From NCBI RefSeq assembly GCF_021183825.1, contig NZ_CP089211.1, positions 186,001 to 250,000 of the forward strand: a DNA stretch of 64,000 nucleotides, read 5' to 3'. Positions 45,645 through 54,446 of this stretch are shown here, piece by piece. The position numbers and the translations under genes were made by a program. Under the pieces are notes generated by a model. That model saw nothing but the letters and a program-made list of their open reading frames with translations, made no database searches and had not been told where the DNA came from. Source of the DNA: Sinomicrobium kalidii (GTDB lineage Bacteria > Bacteroidota > Bacteroidia > Flavobacteriales > Flavobacteriaceae). Numbering within the stretch: position 1 is the first letter of the stretch; every line of letters starts with the position of its first letter.

Positions 45645-46652
45645 TTAGAGGTTTTCTTTCATTATTTCGGAAAAAATCTCAAAGGATCTCACCCTGTCAT
45701 TGTGATCGTACATGTGCGAAACCGCCATAATCTCATCTACCCCGGTTTCTTCCACAAATGCCTTTGTTTTAAGTTTAACCGTTTCCGCATCTCCTATAAA
45801 AGCATACCTGACCATATTCTGAAAGCCCGGGTGTGCAATAATTTGACGATACTCATCGGTAAAGTCCTCCGGTGGCTGAATATAGTCCATTCTTCCGGTC
45901 ATTACTCCCAATACCAGTTTAATATAGGACGTTGCCGTTCTTTCGGCTTCACTACCCGTATCCGCAGCAATTATATTTACCCCGGCAATAACGTAGGGTG
46001 CTTTTAAAAATCCGGATGGCTTAAAATTGTTCCTGTAAATATGCAACGCTTCGTGCAACTGTGCCGATGCAAAATGACTTGCAAAGACATAAGGCAGTCC
46101 CATATCTGCGGCGACATGTGCACTATCCGTACTCGATCCCAAAATATAAACCGGTACTTTTACACCTTCGGCCAATGCCACCCTTACTTCGTTCCGTGCA
46201 TTCTCTGTTGAAAAATATTGCTGTATCTGCCTTACTTCTTCCGGAAATTTCAGGACAGATTTCACCCGGTCCGGCCGTATGGCCTGCGCCGTAGCTTTAT
46301 CAGTACCCGGTGCCCTGCCTACGCCAAGGTCTATCCTGTCCGGGTAAAGTGTCCCGAGGGTCCCGAACTGTTCAGATACGATCAAAGGAGAATGATTGGG
46401 GAGCATAATCCCGCCGGACCCCACTCTTATCCTTGACGTACCGCCTGCAATATGGCCAATTAACACCGAAGTGGCCGAACTTGCAATAGTAATCATGTTG
46501 TGGTGTTCTGCCAGCCAAAACCGGGTATACCCCATTGCTTCCGCTTTTCTCGCAAGGTCCAGGCTATTGTCAAAAGTCTGTTTTATACTGGTATTTTTAG
46601 CTACTCCGGCAAGCTCCAGGATAGAATACGGGATTTTTTTAAGTTCGGCCAT
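45645..46652 (-). CDS. LLM-class flavin-dependent oxidoreductase (YhbW-like)
   Basis: 335 residues of the luciferase-like monooxygenase TIM barrel. Flavin-family marks: GYTRFWLAEHHNM, SATSVLIGHIAGGTSRIRVGSGGIMLPNHSPLIVSEQFGTLGTLYPDRIDLGVGRAPG, and LGSSTDSAHVAADMGLPYVFASHF. These correspond to the single-component group MsnO8/YhbW often annotated so. Uses reduced FMN and oxygen in its relatives; substrate unknown. Same direction as the cyclase gene with a 91-bp gap. Confidence 0.92.
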   Translation of the reverse strand: MAELKKIPYSILELAGVAKNTSIKQTFDNSLDLARKAEAMGYTRFWLAEHHNMITIASSATSVLIGHIAGGTSRIRVGSGGIMLPNHSPLIVSEQFGTLGTLYPDRIDLGVGRAPGTDKATAQAIRPDRVKSVLKFPEEVRQIQQYFSTENARNEVRVALAEGVKVPVYILGSSTDSAHVAADMGLPYVFASHFASAQLHEALHIYRNNFKPSGFLKAPYVIAGVNIIAADTGSEAERTATSYIKLVLGVMTGRMDYIQPPEDFTDEYRQIIAHPGFQNMVRYAFIGDAETVKLKTKAFVEETGVDEIMAVSHMYDHNDRVRSFEIFSEIMKENL

Positions 46653-46786
46653 AAAACAAATGGTTTGTATTTACAAATAACTGCAGACTCCCCCGACTCC
46701 GGTTCAAAACTCCACCAGGGGTAAAAACAGAAAGATAGTCCCCTTCCCGGAAACTATCCCCTGCAACGTTTATATTTCAACCGTAT

Positions 46787-48349
46787 TTACTTCGCGATGT
46801 TCACCGACCTCGTTTCCCTGATGACCGTTACCTTTACCTGGCCGGGGTAGGTCATATCCGTTTGTATTTTCTGTGATATCTCAAAAGAGAGCTCGGAAGC
46901 CTTATCGTCATTCACCCTTTCGCTTTCCACAATTACACGGAGTTCCCGGCCGGCCTGTATGGCATAGGCCTTTTTTACGCCGTTAAACCCAAAGGCAATA
47001 TCTTCCAGGTCCTTGAGACGTTGTATATAGGAATCCAGCACCTGCCTTCTCGCCCCCGGCCTGGCACCGCTTATGGCATCGCACACCTGGACAATAGGCG
47101 CTATGAGCGATTTCATTTCCACTTCGTCATGGTGTGCACCGATGGCATTGCACACATCGGGTTTTTCCCCGTATTTTTCCGCCCATTCCATACCGAGTAT
47201 GGCGTGTGGCATTTCGGTTTCGGACTCCGGTACTTTTCCTATATCGTGGAGCAGTCCGGCACGTTTGGCCAGTTTCGGGTTTAATCCTAATTCCGCTGCC
47301 ATCACCCCGCATAATTTGGCTACTTCGCGGGAGTGTTGCAGCAGGTTTTGTCCGTAGGAAGAACGGTATTTCATCCGTCCCACCATTTTTATCAGCTCGG
47401 GGTGGAGCCCGTGAATACCCAGGTCAATAATCGTCCTCTTCCCTACTTCAATGATCTCTTCTTCTATTTGTTTGGTGGTTTTTTGTACTACTTCTTCTAT
47501 CCGTGCCGGGTGTATTCTTCCGTCGGTTACCAGTTTATGCAGGGACAAACGGGCGATTTCTCTCCTTACGGAATCGAAACACGACAGTATAATGGCCTCG
47601 GGGGTATCGTCTACAATAATCTCGACCCCTGTAGCGGATTCCAGTGCCCGGATATTCCTTCCTTCCCGGCCGATAATCCTCCCCTTGATGTCGTCGGATT
47701 CAAGATTGAACACGGAAACACAGTTTTCTATCGCTTCTTCCGTACCAATACGCTGTATGGTGTTTATGATGACCTTCTTGGCTTCCTGCTGGGCAGTGAG
47801 TTTGGCTTCTTCGAGTGTATTCTGAACGTAGCTCATGGCGTCGCTCCTGGCATCATCCCTCAGGGATTCGATCAACTGGCTTTTGGCGTCTTCGGCGGGC
47901 AGACCGGAAATGATTTCCAGTTGTTTCACCTGGCTTTTGTGCAGCTTTTCTACCTCTGCCTGTTTCTTCTCCAGTATTTCCATCCGGTAATCGTAGTCCT
48001 TCGCCTTCGTTTCCAGCGCTTCGGTCAGTTTCTTGTTTTTGGACAGTTCCCCGTTTACCTGTGCTTCCTTGTCTTTGGCACGTTTTTCTATTTCGGCGAT
48101 CTTCTTATCTTTTGCAACAATAACTTTTTCGTGTTCCGCTTTGAGTTCCAGGAACTTTTCCTTCGCCTGAAATATTTTGTCTTTTTTAAGGCTCTCCCCT
48201 TCTGCGGTGGCTTCCTTGACAATGGATGCTGCTTCTCTTTTAGCGTTAGCCAATATCTTAGATGCATTTTTCTTTTCCATAAACTTGGCGATAATAAGCC
48301 CCAGGGCCACGCCAACTATACCTGCAACAATAATCATAGTTGTATCCAT
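46787..48349 (-). CDS. rny: Ribonuclease Y
   Basis: 520 residues, the membrane-anchored endoribonuclease that starts mRNA decay. One transmembrane helix (about 4-22, [20 protein letters not shown]), a long coiled coil (about 28-190), a KH domain (about 210-275; [29 protein letters not shown]) and an HD domain (about 335-430; [35 protein letters not shown]). Full length. The start codon lies 15 bases after the U-tract of the 6S-like RNA, so rny is either read through from zapBA-ssrS or uses a promoter inside the RNA gene. Confidence 0.96.
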   Translation of the reverse strand: MDTTMIIVAGIVGVALGLIIAKFMEKKNASKILANAKREAASIVKEATAEGESLKKDKIFQAKEKFLELKAEHEKVIVAKDKKIAEIEKRAKDKEAQVNGELSKNKKLTEALETKAKDYDYRMEILEKKQAEVEKLHKSQVKQLEIISGLPAEDAKSQLIESLRDDARSDAMSYVQNTLEEAKLTAQQEAKKVIINTIQRIGTEEAIENCVSVFNLESDDIKGRIIGREGRNIRALESATGVEIIVDDTPEAIILSCFDSVRREIARLSLHKLVTDGRIHPARIEEVVQKTTKQIEEEIIEVGKRTIIDLGIHGLHPELIKMVGRMKYRSSYGQNLLQHSREVAKLCGVMAAELGLNPKLAKRAGLLHDIGKVPESETEMPHAILGMEWAEKYGEKPDVCNAIGAHHDEVEMKSLIAPIVQVCDAISGARPGARRQVLDSYIQRLKDLEDIAFGFNGVKKAYAIQAGRELRVIVESERVNDDKASELSFEISQKIQTDMTYPGQVKVTVIRETRSVNIAK

Positions 48350-48363
48350 CTTTGTGTTATTTT

Positions 48364-48550
48364 AAAAAAAAAGCCTACATCGGTATGGGTTATTATAAAC
48401 TCCTAAAGACAAGTTTAGGGCTAACCAACTGCTCAAGGGTCCGTCATCTCCGGCCAAAAAAGCCGGGAACGGCATGCTTTTACAGTCGAGACTCACCCTT
48501 TCTAATTGAATAGCGTTGAGTTTATCAAACAATAATACCAATGTAGGCAG
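48364..48550 (-). ncRNA. ssrS: 6S RNA (SsrS; 6S-Flavo-like)
   Basis: About 187 nt between zapA and rny on the minus strand. A closing stem pairs GCCTACATTGGTAT (48548-48535) with ATACCGATGTAGGC (48386-48373; one G-U), followed by T9. Further in, ATAAACTC pairs with GAGTTTAT; then a large central bubble follows, whose 3' side holds a small hairpin (CTAAA-CTTGTC-TTTAG). The apex has AAGGGT/ACCCTT, CCGT/ACGG and CCGGC/GCCGG stems. This order (closing stem, internal bubble with 3' hairpin, terminal stem) is the 6S fold that binds sigma70 polymerase as an open-promoter mimic. Linkage to zapA is also classical. Ends are estimates. Confidence 0.85.
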
Positions 48551-48583
48551 TACCTCTATCTTATATTTAAAGAACTTGTTTTA

Positions 48584-48874
48584 TCAACTAAGTTTGGCCT
48601 GTAGAAGATCATTCAGCGCTTCCAGACGCTTCTGAACCTCCACATTGCCCCTTTCCTTATCTATACTTTTTTGTTCTAAACGGGATGCAAATTGCAGGGC
48701 ACACATGGCCAGCACGTCCTGCTTGTCTCTCACCGCATAATTTTCTTCAAACTGTTTTACAAGCCTTTCTATATCTTTTGCAGCCTTGCGCAATCCCTCC
48801 TCCTGGTCGGGATCAATGGTTAACGGATATACCCGGTCTGCAATAGATAATTTTATTCTGAGCTTGTTGTCCAT
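48584..48874 (-). CDS. zapA: Cell division protein ZapA
   Basis: 96 residues from the ATG at 48874 (MDNKLRIKLSIADRVYPLTIDPDQE); a start five codons upstream is possible. An N-terminal beta-rich part is followed by a helical coiled coil (about 25-92; EGLRKAAKDIERLVKQFEENYA, DVLAMCALQFASRLEQKS), the ZapA pattern. It bundles FtsZ filaments at midcell. Lies between the zapB-like gene (gap 14 bp) and the 6S RNA. Confidence 0.92.
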   Translation of the reverse strand: MDNKLRIKLSIADRVYPLTIDPDQEEGLRKAAKDIERLVKQFEENYAVRDKQDVLAMCALQFASRLEQKSIDKERGNVEVQKRLEALNDLLQAKLS

Positions 48875-48888
48875 AAGTTTATAGAACA

Positions 48889-49179
48889 CTATTCCGAGAG
48901 TTGTGCTATACAGCTATCTATCTCCCGTATTAAAGTATTTATTTTCAGCTTAGTTTCTGTTTTATTTTCGCTACTGCCCAACATTGTATTTGCCAGTTTA
49001 AGCGCATTATATTTTTCTTCCCAATCGGCTATAACAGTTTCTTTTTCCTGTATCACCTTTTTGGAATCTGCCAATTCCTGTGTTAATTTAAGATTCGCCT
49101 GCTTTAAAATCTCCATTTTGTGAAGCAGCCGGCTTACCCTATTTTCAAGAGAATCAACAATTTCAGTAATACCACTCAT
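48889..49179 (-). CDS. ZapB-like coiled-coil protein
   Basis: 96 residues from ATG 49179 (MSGITEIVDSLENRVSRLLHKMEILK). Almost entirely coiled coil (about 8-70, with heptad Leu/Ile/Val) and a short C-terminal helix (INTLIREIDSCIAQL). Position directly before zapA and size match the small division coiled-coil proteins (ZapB-like) that bridge ZapA to the chromosome or divisome. Assignment is by context and character, not by conserved residues. Confidence 0.8.
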   Translation of the reverse strand: MSGITEIVDSLENRVSRLLHKMEILKQANLKLTQELADSKKVIQEKETVIADWEEKYNALKLANTMLGSSENKTETKLKINTLIREIDSCIAQLSE

Positions 49180-49206
49180 ACCTGCAAATAACAATACATC
49201 TGCCTA

Positions 49207-49237
49207 CAAAGTTAACATACCTGGCGATACTTCGCAA
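49207..49237 (-). promoter_or_regulatory. Promoter of the zapB-zapA-ssrS-rny series
   Basis: Minus-strand TTG (49237-49235), 20-base gap, TAACTTTG (49214-49207), a full match to TAnnTTTG; ATG 49179 follows 27 bases later. Confidence 0.65.
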
Positions 49238-49329
49238 TAGTTTATCTTATTTTTATCGCATTTCATCGTATCGCTATCTCGGATACCGGGTTGTTTCCGG
49301 TGACCGGGAATACATAATCTCCTCCTCTA

Positions 49330-50223
49330 TCAGAACAATTTCTGTTGTACATCGGCCAGTGTGTGCGGTATTCCTATATCACATCCTATTTCATTATTCA
49401 GCTTTTCTATAAGGTAGGCCGACAGTAAGGGCGAGGCTTTTTCCAGATTTTGATGCACGAAAAAGTGAATGTGTTCCAATCCCTGGTCCACCCAGGATTT
49501 GAGGCGTGCCACCCAATCGTCCAGGCGATCGTAATCACTGGCATGATTGGCTCCCACATATCTTACAAAAGCCTCATTATTGGTAAGCCGCATGTGCATA
49601 AGGTCCCTCCTCCCGGCGGTGTCCACCAGAATATTGGCAATGTTGTTTTCTTCGAGCAAATGGTACAATTCACTCGCCACCGCGGCGTCGTTGAACCAGT
49701 CTGTGTGGCGGAATTCGACGGCCAGCGGGATCTCTTTCGGCCAGAATTCCACAAAATTCACTACGCGGTCAAAATTCTTCGGAGCAAAATTGTTGTGCAT
49801 TTGAAGGAATACCGTCCCCAGTTTTTCTTTCAGGTTAACTACACCCTCCAGGTACTCTTCTACCGGTCCTTCGTAATCCAGTAAACGTTTAAGGTGACTT
49901 ACCATTTGATTGACCTTCGGGAAAAAACGGAATTCACCGGGTACTTTATCATACCAGGCCGAAAACTGGGAGGGCGGAAAATTCCGGTAGAATGTTGCAT
50001 TGAGTTCAATGGCATTGAACTGTGTGGCGTAATAGGCCAGTTCATCTTTGGTACCTCTGGGATAAAAGTTTTTCAGGTCCTGCCTGTTCCATTTGGCACA
50101 CCCTACATATACCTGCGGTGACGTTTTATTTTTGTTTCCGGACAATACCGCAGCCGTATCCGGATGATCTTCCGGAAAGGAAAAATCCACGGTTTCCGGG
50201 TGGTCCACTTTACCAAATTTCAT
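49330..50223 (-). CDS. DUF72 (YecE-like) protein
   Basis: 297 residues of the DUF72 TIM-barrel-like family: VYVGCAKWNRQDLKNFYP at the start, FNAIELNATFYRNF, FRFFPKVNQMVSH, FLQMHNNFAPKNFDRVVNFV, AVEFRHTDWFND and EHIHFFVHQN are standard DUF72 blocks with conserved aromatic and His residues. No catalytic role is established. Single gene divergent from the tRNA. Confidence 0.93.
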   Translation of the reverse strand: MKFGKVDHPETVDFSFPEDHPDTAAVLSGNKNKTSPQVYVGCAKWNRQDLKNFYPRGTKDELAYYATQFNAIELNATFYRNFPPSQFSAWYDKVPGEFRFFPKVNQMVSHLKRLLDYEGPVEEYLEGVVNLKEKLGTVFLQMHNNFAPKNFDRVVNFVEFWPKEIPLAVEFRHTDWFNDAAVASELYHLLEENNIANILVDTAGRRDLMHMRLTNNEAFVRYVGANHASDYDRLDDWVARLKSWVDQGLEHIHFFVHQNLEKASPLLSAYLIEKLNNEIGCDIGIPHTLADVQQKLF

Positions 50224-50371
50224 ATTTTTCCGGGTTTTGTTTATTTTTCCACAAAATACGTATAATTCCGTAAATTTGTGAAATCATTTAAGTGCTTCTT
50301 TATGGTAGCGGATGTGATTCACCGCATATCCGGGAGTTATGGAATACAAAACCAATTTTCATTAATTTTTC

Positions 50372-50402
50372 TTTGTCCGACACTCAAAAAAGAATATATT
50401 TG
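50372..50402 (+). promoter_or_regulatory. Promoter of tRNA-Arg
   Basis: TTTG (50372-50375), exactly 19 bases, TATATTTG (50395-50402): the best consensus promoter in the window, 13 bases before the tRNA. Confidence 0.8.
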
Positions 50403-50414
50403 CACCCGCAAAAT

Positions 50415-50488
50415 GGCCTCGTAGCTTAACTGAATAGAGCACTTGATTACGGCTCAAGAGGTTGCAGGTTTGAATCCTGCCGAGGTCA
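50415..50488 (+). tRNA. tRNA-Arg (anticodon ACG)
   Basis: 74 nt cloverleaf. Acceptor GGCCTCG pairs with CGAGGTC (one G-U), discriminator A. Anticodon stem CTTGA/TCAAG encloses the loop TTACGGC with ACG at the anticodon, reading CGN arginine codons after deamination to inosine. T arm GCAGG-TTTGAAT-CCTGC. CCA is not encoded. Confidence 0.96.
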
Positions 50489-50511
50489 CTTTTAAGGCCG
50501 CAAATGGCAAC

Positions 50512-50545
50512 AAACCCTTGTAAATTCAATGATTTACAAGGGTTT
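50512..50545 (+). terminator. Strong hairpin after tRNA-Arg
   Basis: Perfect 14-bp stem AAACCCTTGTAAAT/ATTTACAAGGGTTT with a 6-base loop, 23 bases after the tRNA, followed by ATGATTTT. Likely terminator; similar hairpins also flank tRNA-linked integration sites in this phylum, so an att role is possible. Confidence 0.65.
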
Positions 50546-50582
50546 ATGATTTTAAGGACATTATTTAATTTGATAGGATTTG

Positions 50583-50700
50583 ATTGTAAATGACTGTAAA
50601 TCGTCAACATTTTTTCAAACTGTCAACATGTTGACAAATTGATTTACAGAAACTTACACCAACAGCACAGTATAGTTGATTTGGCTTTCGTCAACATTTA
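50583..50700. promoter_or_regulatory. Repeat cluster upstream of the integrase gene
   Basis: The 16-bp perfect palindrome TGTCAACATGTTGACA (50621-50636) is flanked by two more GTCAACATTT sites (50603 and 50690). Repeated TGTAAAT occurs twice just upstream and is mirrored as GATTTACAG (50641-50649). These are candidates for recombinase arm sites or an autoregulatory operator. Confidence 0.5.
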
Positions 50701-50722
50701 TTTAATTCTAAAAACATCAACT

Positions 50723-51976
50723 ATGCGTTCTTCAAAAACATTTTCTATCCTTTTTCTGGATATACACTTCACGTGCAACAGACAACCAAGCGGGAATTTA
50801 TGCCCGGGTAACCGTAAACGGAAAAAAGTAAATATTAGTCTCGAGCGAAAAGTCGACATTAATCTTTGGGATGCCAAATGTCAAAGAGCAAAAGGTAACA
50901 CCAAGACAGCACAGGTATTGAACCAATATCTTGATGAAGTGTATACCCTGATTTTTCAATGCTATCAAGATTTCAAATACAAAAGACAACTCATCACTGC
51001 AGAATTAATTAAAGCTCGCTATTGCGGTGAAGGAGAACATGCTAAAACCCTGCTGGATATTATCCGATATCACTCCAAAAAAATAGAATCCACATTAACT
51101 CCGGGCACTGTCAGAAACTTTAAGGTCACCCAAAGTTATGTCAACAAATACCTCAACGATAAACTCAATACATCAGACCTTTATCTCCATGAGTTAAACT
51201 ATAAGTTTATATCAGACTTTGAAGACTATCTTCATGACTACTGGCCAAAGGGACACCCAAAAGCTATGAGTCACAATACCATAATGAAACATATTCAACG
51301 ATTGCGAAAAATAGTGACATTGGCATACCATATCGAATGGCTCGATAAGGATCCCTTTGTCCGTTGGAAGCCTACCTGGGAAAAAAGACAACGGGAGTTC
51401 CTGTCTGAAAATGAGCTGTCAAACCTGGAAACATATATCTTCCCTATCGATCGTTTGGACCGGGTCAGGGACTTATTTGTCTTTAGCTGTTATACCGGTA
51501 TTAGCTATTCGGATATCATACAGTTATCCTACGATAATATTCAAAAAGGGATTGATGGAAATGACTGGATTATCACCAAACGACAAAAGACCAAAACACC
51601 TGTTAAAATCCCTATATTAGACAAGACCCAGGAGTTAATTAACAAATACAAAAACCATCCCATTACACAGGTAAGCGGAGCGCTATTACCGGTGATTACC
51701 AATGAAAAGTTAAACCTTCACTTGAAAGAAATAGCGGATGCCTGTGGTATCAAAAAAAATCTTACCTTCCACATGGCCAGACATACTTTTGCCACAACAG
51801 TAACATTAAGCAATGGCGTTCCAATTGAAACCGTTTCAAAGCTGTTAGGGCACACCAAATTGGCTTCGACACAAATATATGCCAGGGTACTTGATAAAAA
51901 AATTAGTGAGGATATAGAGGTACTTAAAGGGAAGTTGGATTTCAATTCAGAGCCTAAAAAATCACAGGAAAAATAG
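50723..51976 (+). CDS. Tyrosine recombinase/integrase (solo, with locally frame-shifted N-terminus)
   Basis: 417 residues from ATG 50723. Arm-binding domain to about residue 95, core-binding (SAM-like) domain about 105-215 and catalytic domain about 225-400 with Lys289 region, HMARHTFAT (His350, Arg353), LGHTKLASTQIYARV (His377, nucleophile Tyr386). The first catalytic Arg is replaced: CYTGISYSD has Ser261 where TGLR is usual. Residues about 12-34 look wrong in this frame, whereas the neighbouring frame reads FWIYTSRATDNQAGIYARVTVNGKK, the normal family sequence. Two compensating single-base indels (T-run 50751-50755, A-run 50822-50827) explain this. Codon use is more AT-rich than in its neighbours, as for a horizontally acquired gene. 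No cargo remains between it and ppk1. Confidence 0.88.
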   Translation: MRSSKTFSILFLDIHFTCNRQPSGNLCPGNRKRKKVNISLERKVDINLWDAKCQRAKGNTKTAQVLNQYLDEVYTLIFQCYQDFKYKRQLITAELIKARYCGEGEHAKTLLDIIRYHSKKIESTLTPGTVRNFKVTQSYVNKYLNDKLNTSDLYLHELNYKFISDFEDYLHDYWPKGHPKAMSHNTIMKHIQRLRKIVTLAYHIEWLDKDPFVRWKPTWEKRQREFLSENELSNLETYIFPIDRLDRVRDLFVFSCYTGISYSDIIQLSYDNIQKGIDGNDWIITKRQKTKTPVKIPILDKTQELINKYKNHPITQVSGALLPVITNEKLNLHLKEIADACGIKKNLTFHMARHTFATTVTLSNGVPIETVSKLLGHTKLASTQIYARVLDKKISEDIEVLKGKLDFNSEPKKSQEK

Positions 51977-52231
51977 CATTTATTATGTCGGGGTGACAGG
52001 ATTGGAATTCACTCTCCACACCTGTAAAAATCAGTATTTTATAATTCTATTTTTCAAATAGGTCACCGATTAGGGCACCTATAACGGCCTTTTTGGCTTT
52101 CTATACATCAAATTTAATCATTTTGATTCAAACCAATCGAAAATATATTCTATTAAAGAATCCAATTCAATTATCAATTGTTAGTAAGCAGGCATTCTAC
52201 TTTTCTCAAAATCCTGTTATACTATTTGCTT
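51977..52231. other. Spacer holding a tRNA-Pro-like 3' end (candidate att remnant)
   Basis: At 51986-52007 the minus strand reads TTCCAATCC TGTCACCCCGACA, the 3' end of a bacterial tRNA-Pro apart from one T-loop base; no rest of the tRNA is present. It begins 10 bases after the integrase stop. The remainder is AT-rich without a gene. Confidence 0.5.
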
Positions 52232-54262
52232 TTATAATCCAAGATACTTAATTAAGGATATGGTTTCCTCCTGTGAATTTATAGCTTTCCCCTGCCCTCT
52301 TACATATGAATTACTTTGGTCCTTATCGATCTCCCTCGCCTTTACATTATCTGCCAATTGCAGATCTATAAACCCGAGCAGATAATCCTTAATCTGCCGA
52401 TCCGGAACAGGAATAATCACTTCAATACGATAGTCCAGGTTCCGCTTCATCCAGTCTGCAGAACCAATATACATGCTGCTATCTTCATCCTTTCCAAAGA
52501 GGTATATCCGGGAATGTTCCAGAAATCTGCCCACGATACTGATTACTCTTATATTCTCACTCTGTCCCCTAACACCCGGTATCAAACAGCATATACCCCT
52601 TACAACAAGTACAATCTCTACTCCACTACTGCTTGCTCTGTACAAGGCTTCGATCATGTCGGGGTCCTGCAGACTATTCATTTTTAAAAAGATATATCCC
52701 CCCTTTCCCATCCGTGCCTTTTCCATTTCCCGGGCTATAAGTTTCATAAATTTTATCCGTGAATTGAAGGGAGAAACCAAAGTGTGTTTGACTCTTGGAA
52801 TAATCAGTTTCCTGGACAGTACCTGAAAAACATCATCTACCTCACTGGTAATTGCTTCATTTGCAGTAACAATTCCCAAATCACCGTAAATACCGGAATT
52901 TTTTTCATTAAAATTACCGGTTGCTATATAACCGTATTTTTTTACCTGTCCCCGCTCGTCTTTGCTGCAGATCAATAAAATTTTGGAATGCACCTTGATC
53001 CCGGGGAAACTGTAGACCACCCTGGCTCCTTTTTCTTCGAAAGCCTTTCCCCACAGAATATTGAATTCCTCGTCGAAACGGGCCTGGGCCTCGATAAAAA
53101 CAAACACCCTCTTTTGATGTTCACAGCACTTCATCAGAGCATCCAAAAGCCGGGATTCTTTACCCACCCGGTAAAGAGAGATCTTGATATCCGTTACTTC
53201 TTCCCGGTCGGCGGCATCTTCAATCAAGCTCACCAGAGGGTCAAAAGAATGGTAGGGAAAATGCAGCAACCTGTCTTTTTCTTCGATAGCTTCGAAAATA
53301 TCCTCCCGGTCCGCCCATTCCGGATGTCTTCGTTCCAACCTGCCAAACCCGGGTCGTTTATCCGGAGGCCCCGGAAAACTGAAAAAATCCTTGAAATTGT
53401 GATAAGTACCGCCCAGGACCAGGTCGATCTCATCAATACCCAGCACCTCTTTTAATCCTTCCAGGAGGTATTGCGGAATGGATTTGTCCACAAGTAAGCG
53501 GGTAGCCTGTCCTGTTTTTCGTTTTCCCAATGCGCTGTATATCGCATCGACCAACGCTCCCGAATACTCCTCCTCCAGGTACAGTTCCGCATCCCTTGTC
53601 AGTTTAACGGCATACATATTCCTGATCTTCCTGTTTTCAAATATTTTATGCAGGTTATCCCTCAGTATATCGTCAATAAAAGTAACAACGCATTCTTTGC
53701 TGTCCGGGGGGAATACCACAAACCTCTCCACCCCTTTCGGGAACCGGACCAGTGCGGGTACTACAGCATCTTCAAAATCGACGACCATGGCCATGGCCTC
53801 GCTATCCAGGTCTACCGACTCCGGGGACATGCGATCGAAATAACAGAACTTCAGTTCGTTTGCAAAGGTCTCAAAACATGCGGATGAAAATGTTTTCTGT
53901 TCCCGGTTAAAATCACTTCGGGAAATAATATGAATACCGTTTTGCCGGAGCCCCGGGATAATCTGTTCCCTGTAAATTTCCCCGAACCATTCCTGCTGCC
54001 TGTCCACTTCCTTTTTTATCTCCTTAATAAGCTTATTCGGCCTGGAGATCAGCTTTTTCCTGAAATCCTTATCCAGTTTTTTCAATTGCCTGATGGCAGA
54101 TACCCGGACCCTGAAAAACTCATCGAGATTGGAAGAAAAAATGGCCAGGAACTTTATGCGTTCGTACAACGGGTTCCCGGCATCCGCAGCTTCCTGTAGT
54201 ACCCGGTGGTTAAATTGCAGCCAGCTGAGATCGCGATCGTAGAATTTTGGTCCTCTTAACAT
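52232..54262 (-). CDS. ppk1: Polyphosphate kinase 1
   Basis: 676 residues; reversibly polymerises the gamma-phosphate of ATP into inorganic polyphosphate at the membrane. N-terminal domain (FYDRDLSWLQFNHRVLQEA, NPLYERIKFLAIFSSNLDEFFRVRV), head domain, then two phospholipase-D-like catalytic domains with the autophosphorylated His425 (GIKVHSKILLI) and the second His in FLEHSRIYLFG. YIATGNFNEKNSGIYGDLGI and YIGSADWMKRNLDYRIEV also match. Complete. It diverges from the ECF sigma gene across a 184-bp spacer. In the other direction it faces the integrase remnant. Confidence 0.96.
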   Translation of the reverse strand: MLRGPKFYDRDLSWLQFNHRVLQEAADAGNPLYERIKFLAIFSSNLDEFFRVRVSAIRQLKKLDKDFRKKLISRPNKLIKEIKKEVDRQQEWFGEIYREQIIPGLRQNGIHIISRSDFNREQKTFSSACFETFANELKFCYFDRMSPESVDLDSEAMAMVVDFEDAVVPALVRFPKGVERFVVFPPDSKECVVTFIDDILRDNLHKIFENRKIRNMYAVKLTRDAELYLEEEYSGALVDAIYSALGKRKTGQATRLLVDKSIPQYLLEGLKEVLGIDEIDLVLGGTYHNFKDFFSFPGPPDKRPGFGRLERRHPEWADREDIFEAIEEKDRLLHFPYHSFDPLVSLIEDAADREEVTDIKISLYRVGKESRLLDALMKCCEHQKRVFVFIEAQARFDEEFNILWGKAFEEKGARVVYSFPGIKVHSKILLICSKDERGQVKKYGYIATGNFNEKNSGIYGDLGIVTANEAITSEVDDVFQVLSRKLIIPRVKHTLVSPFNSRIKFMKLIAREMEKARMGKGGYIFLKMNSLQDPDMIEALYRASSSGVEIVLVVRGICCLIPGVRGQSENIRVISIVGRFLEHSRIYLFGKDEDSSMYIGSADWMKRNLDYRIEVIIPVPDRQIKDYLLGFIDLQLADNVKAREIDKDQSNSYVRGQGKAINSQEETISLIKYLGL

Positions 54263-54446
54263 ATATCTTAATTAAACCGGTAAAAGGTAGACAACTGCGT
54301 GCTTTTATTCTTAAACTTAAGGTTAATTTTCTCCCTCAGTGGATTATTTCCGCCTTCTGCGATCAACTCTTAATCGAAGCTTAACCTTAGCATAAAGTTC
54401 TTTTTTTCAGGGTTTCATTAACATTGTATCCCGATTTATACTCCAT

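Noticed and set aside
47333..48406. 357-codon plus-strand frame opposite rny and the 6S gene
   Set aside because: Phe/Cys-rich composition is typical of the antisense of a Glu/Lys-rich coiled coil; it also runs through the 6S RNA.
52060..52066. AGGTCAC as a copy of the tRNA-Arg 3' end (attR)
   Set aside because: Only seven bases match the tRNA end; too short to support a direct-repeat att site.
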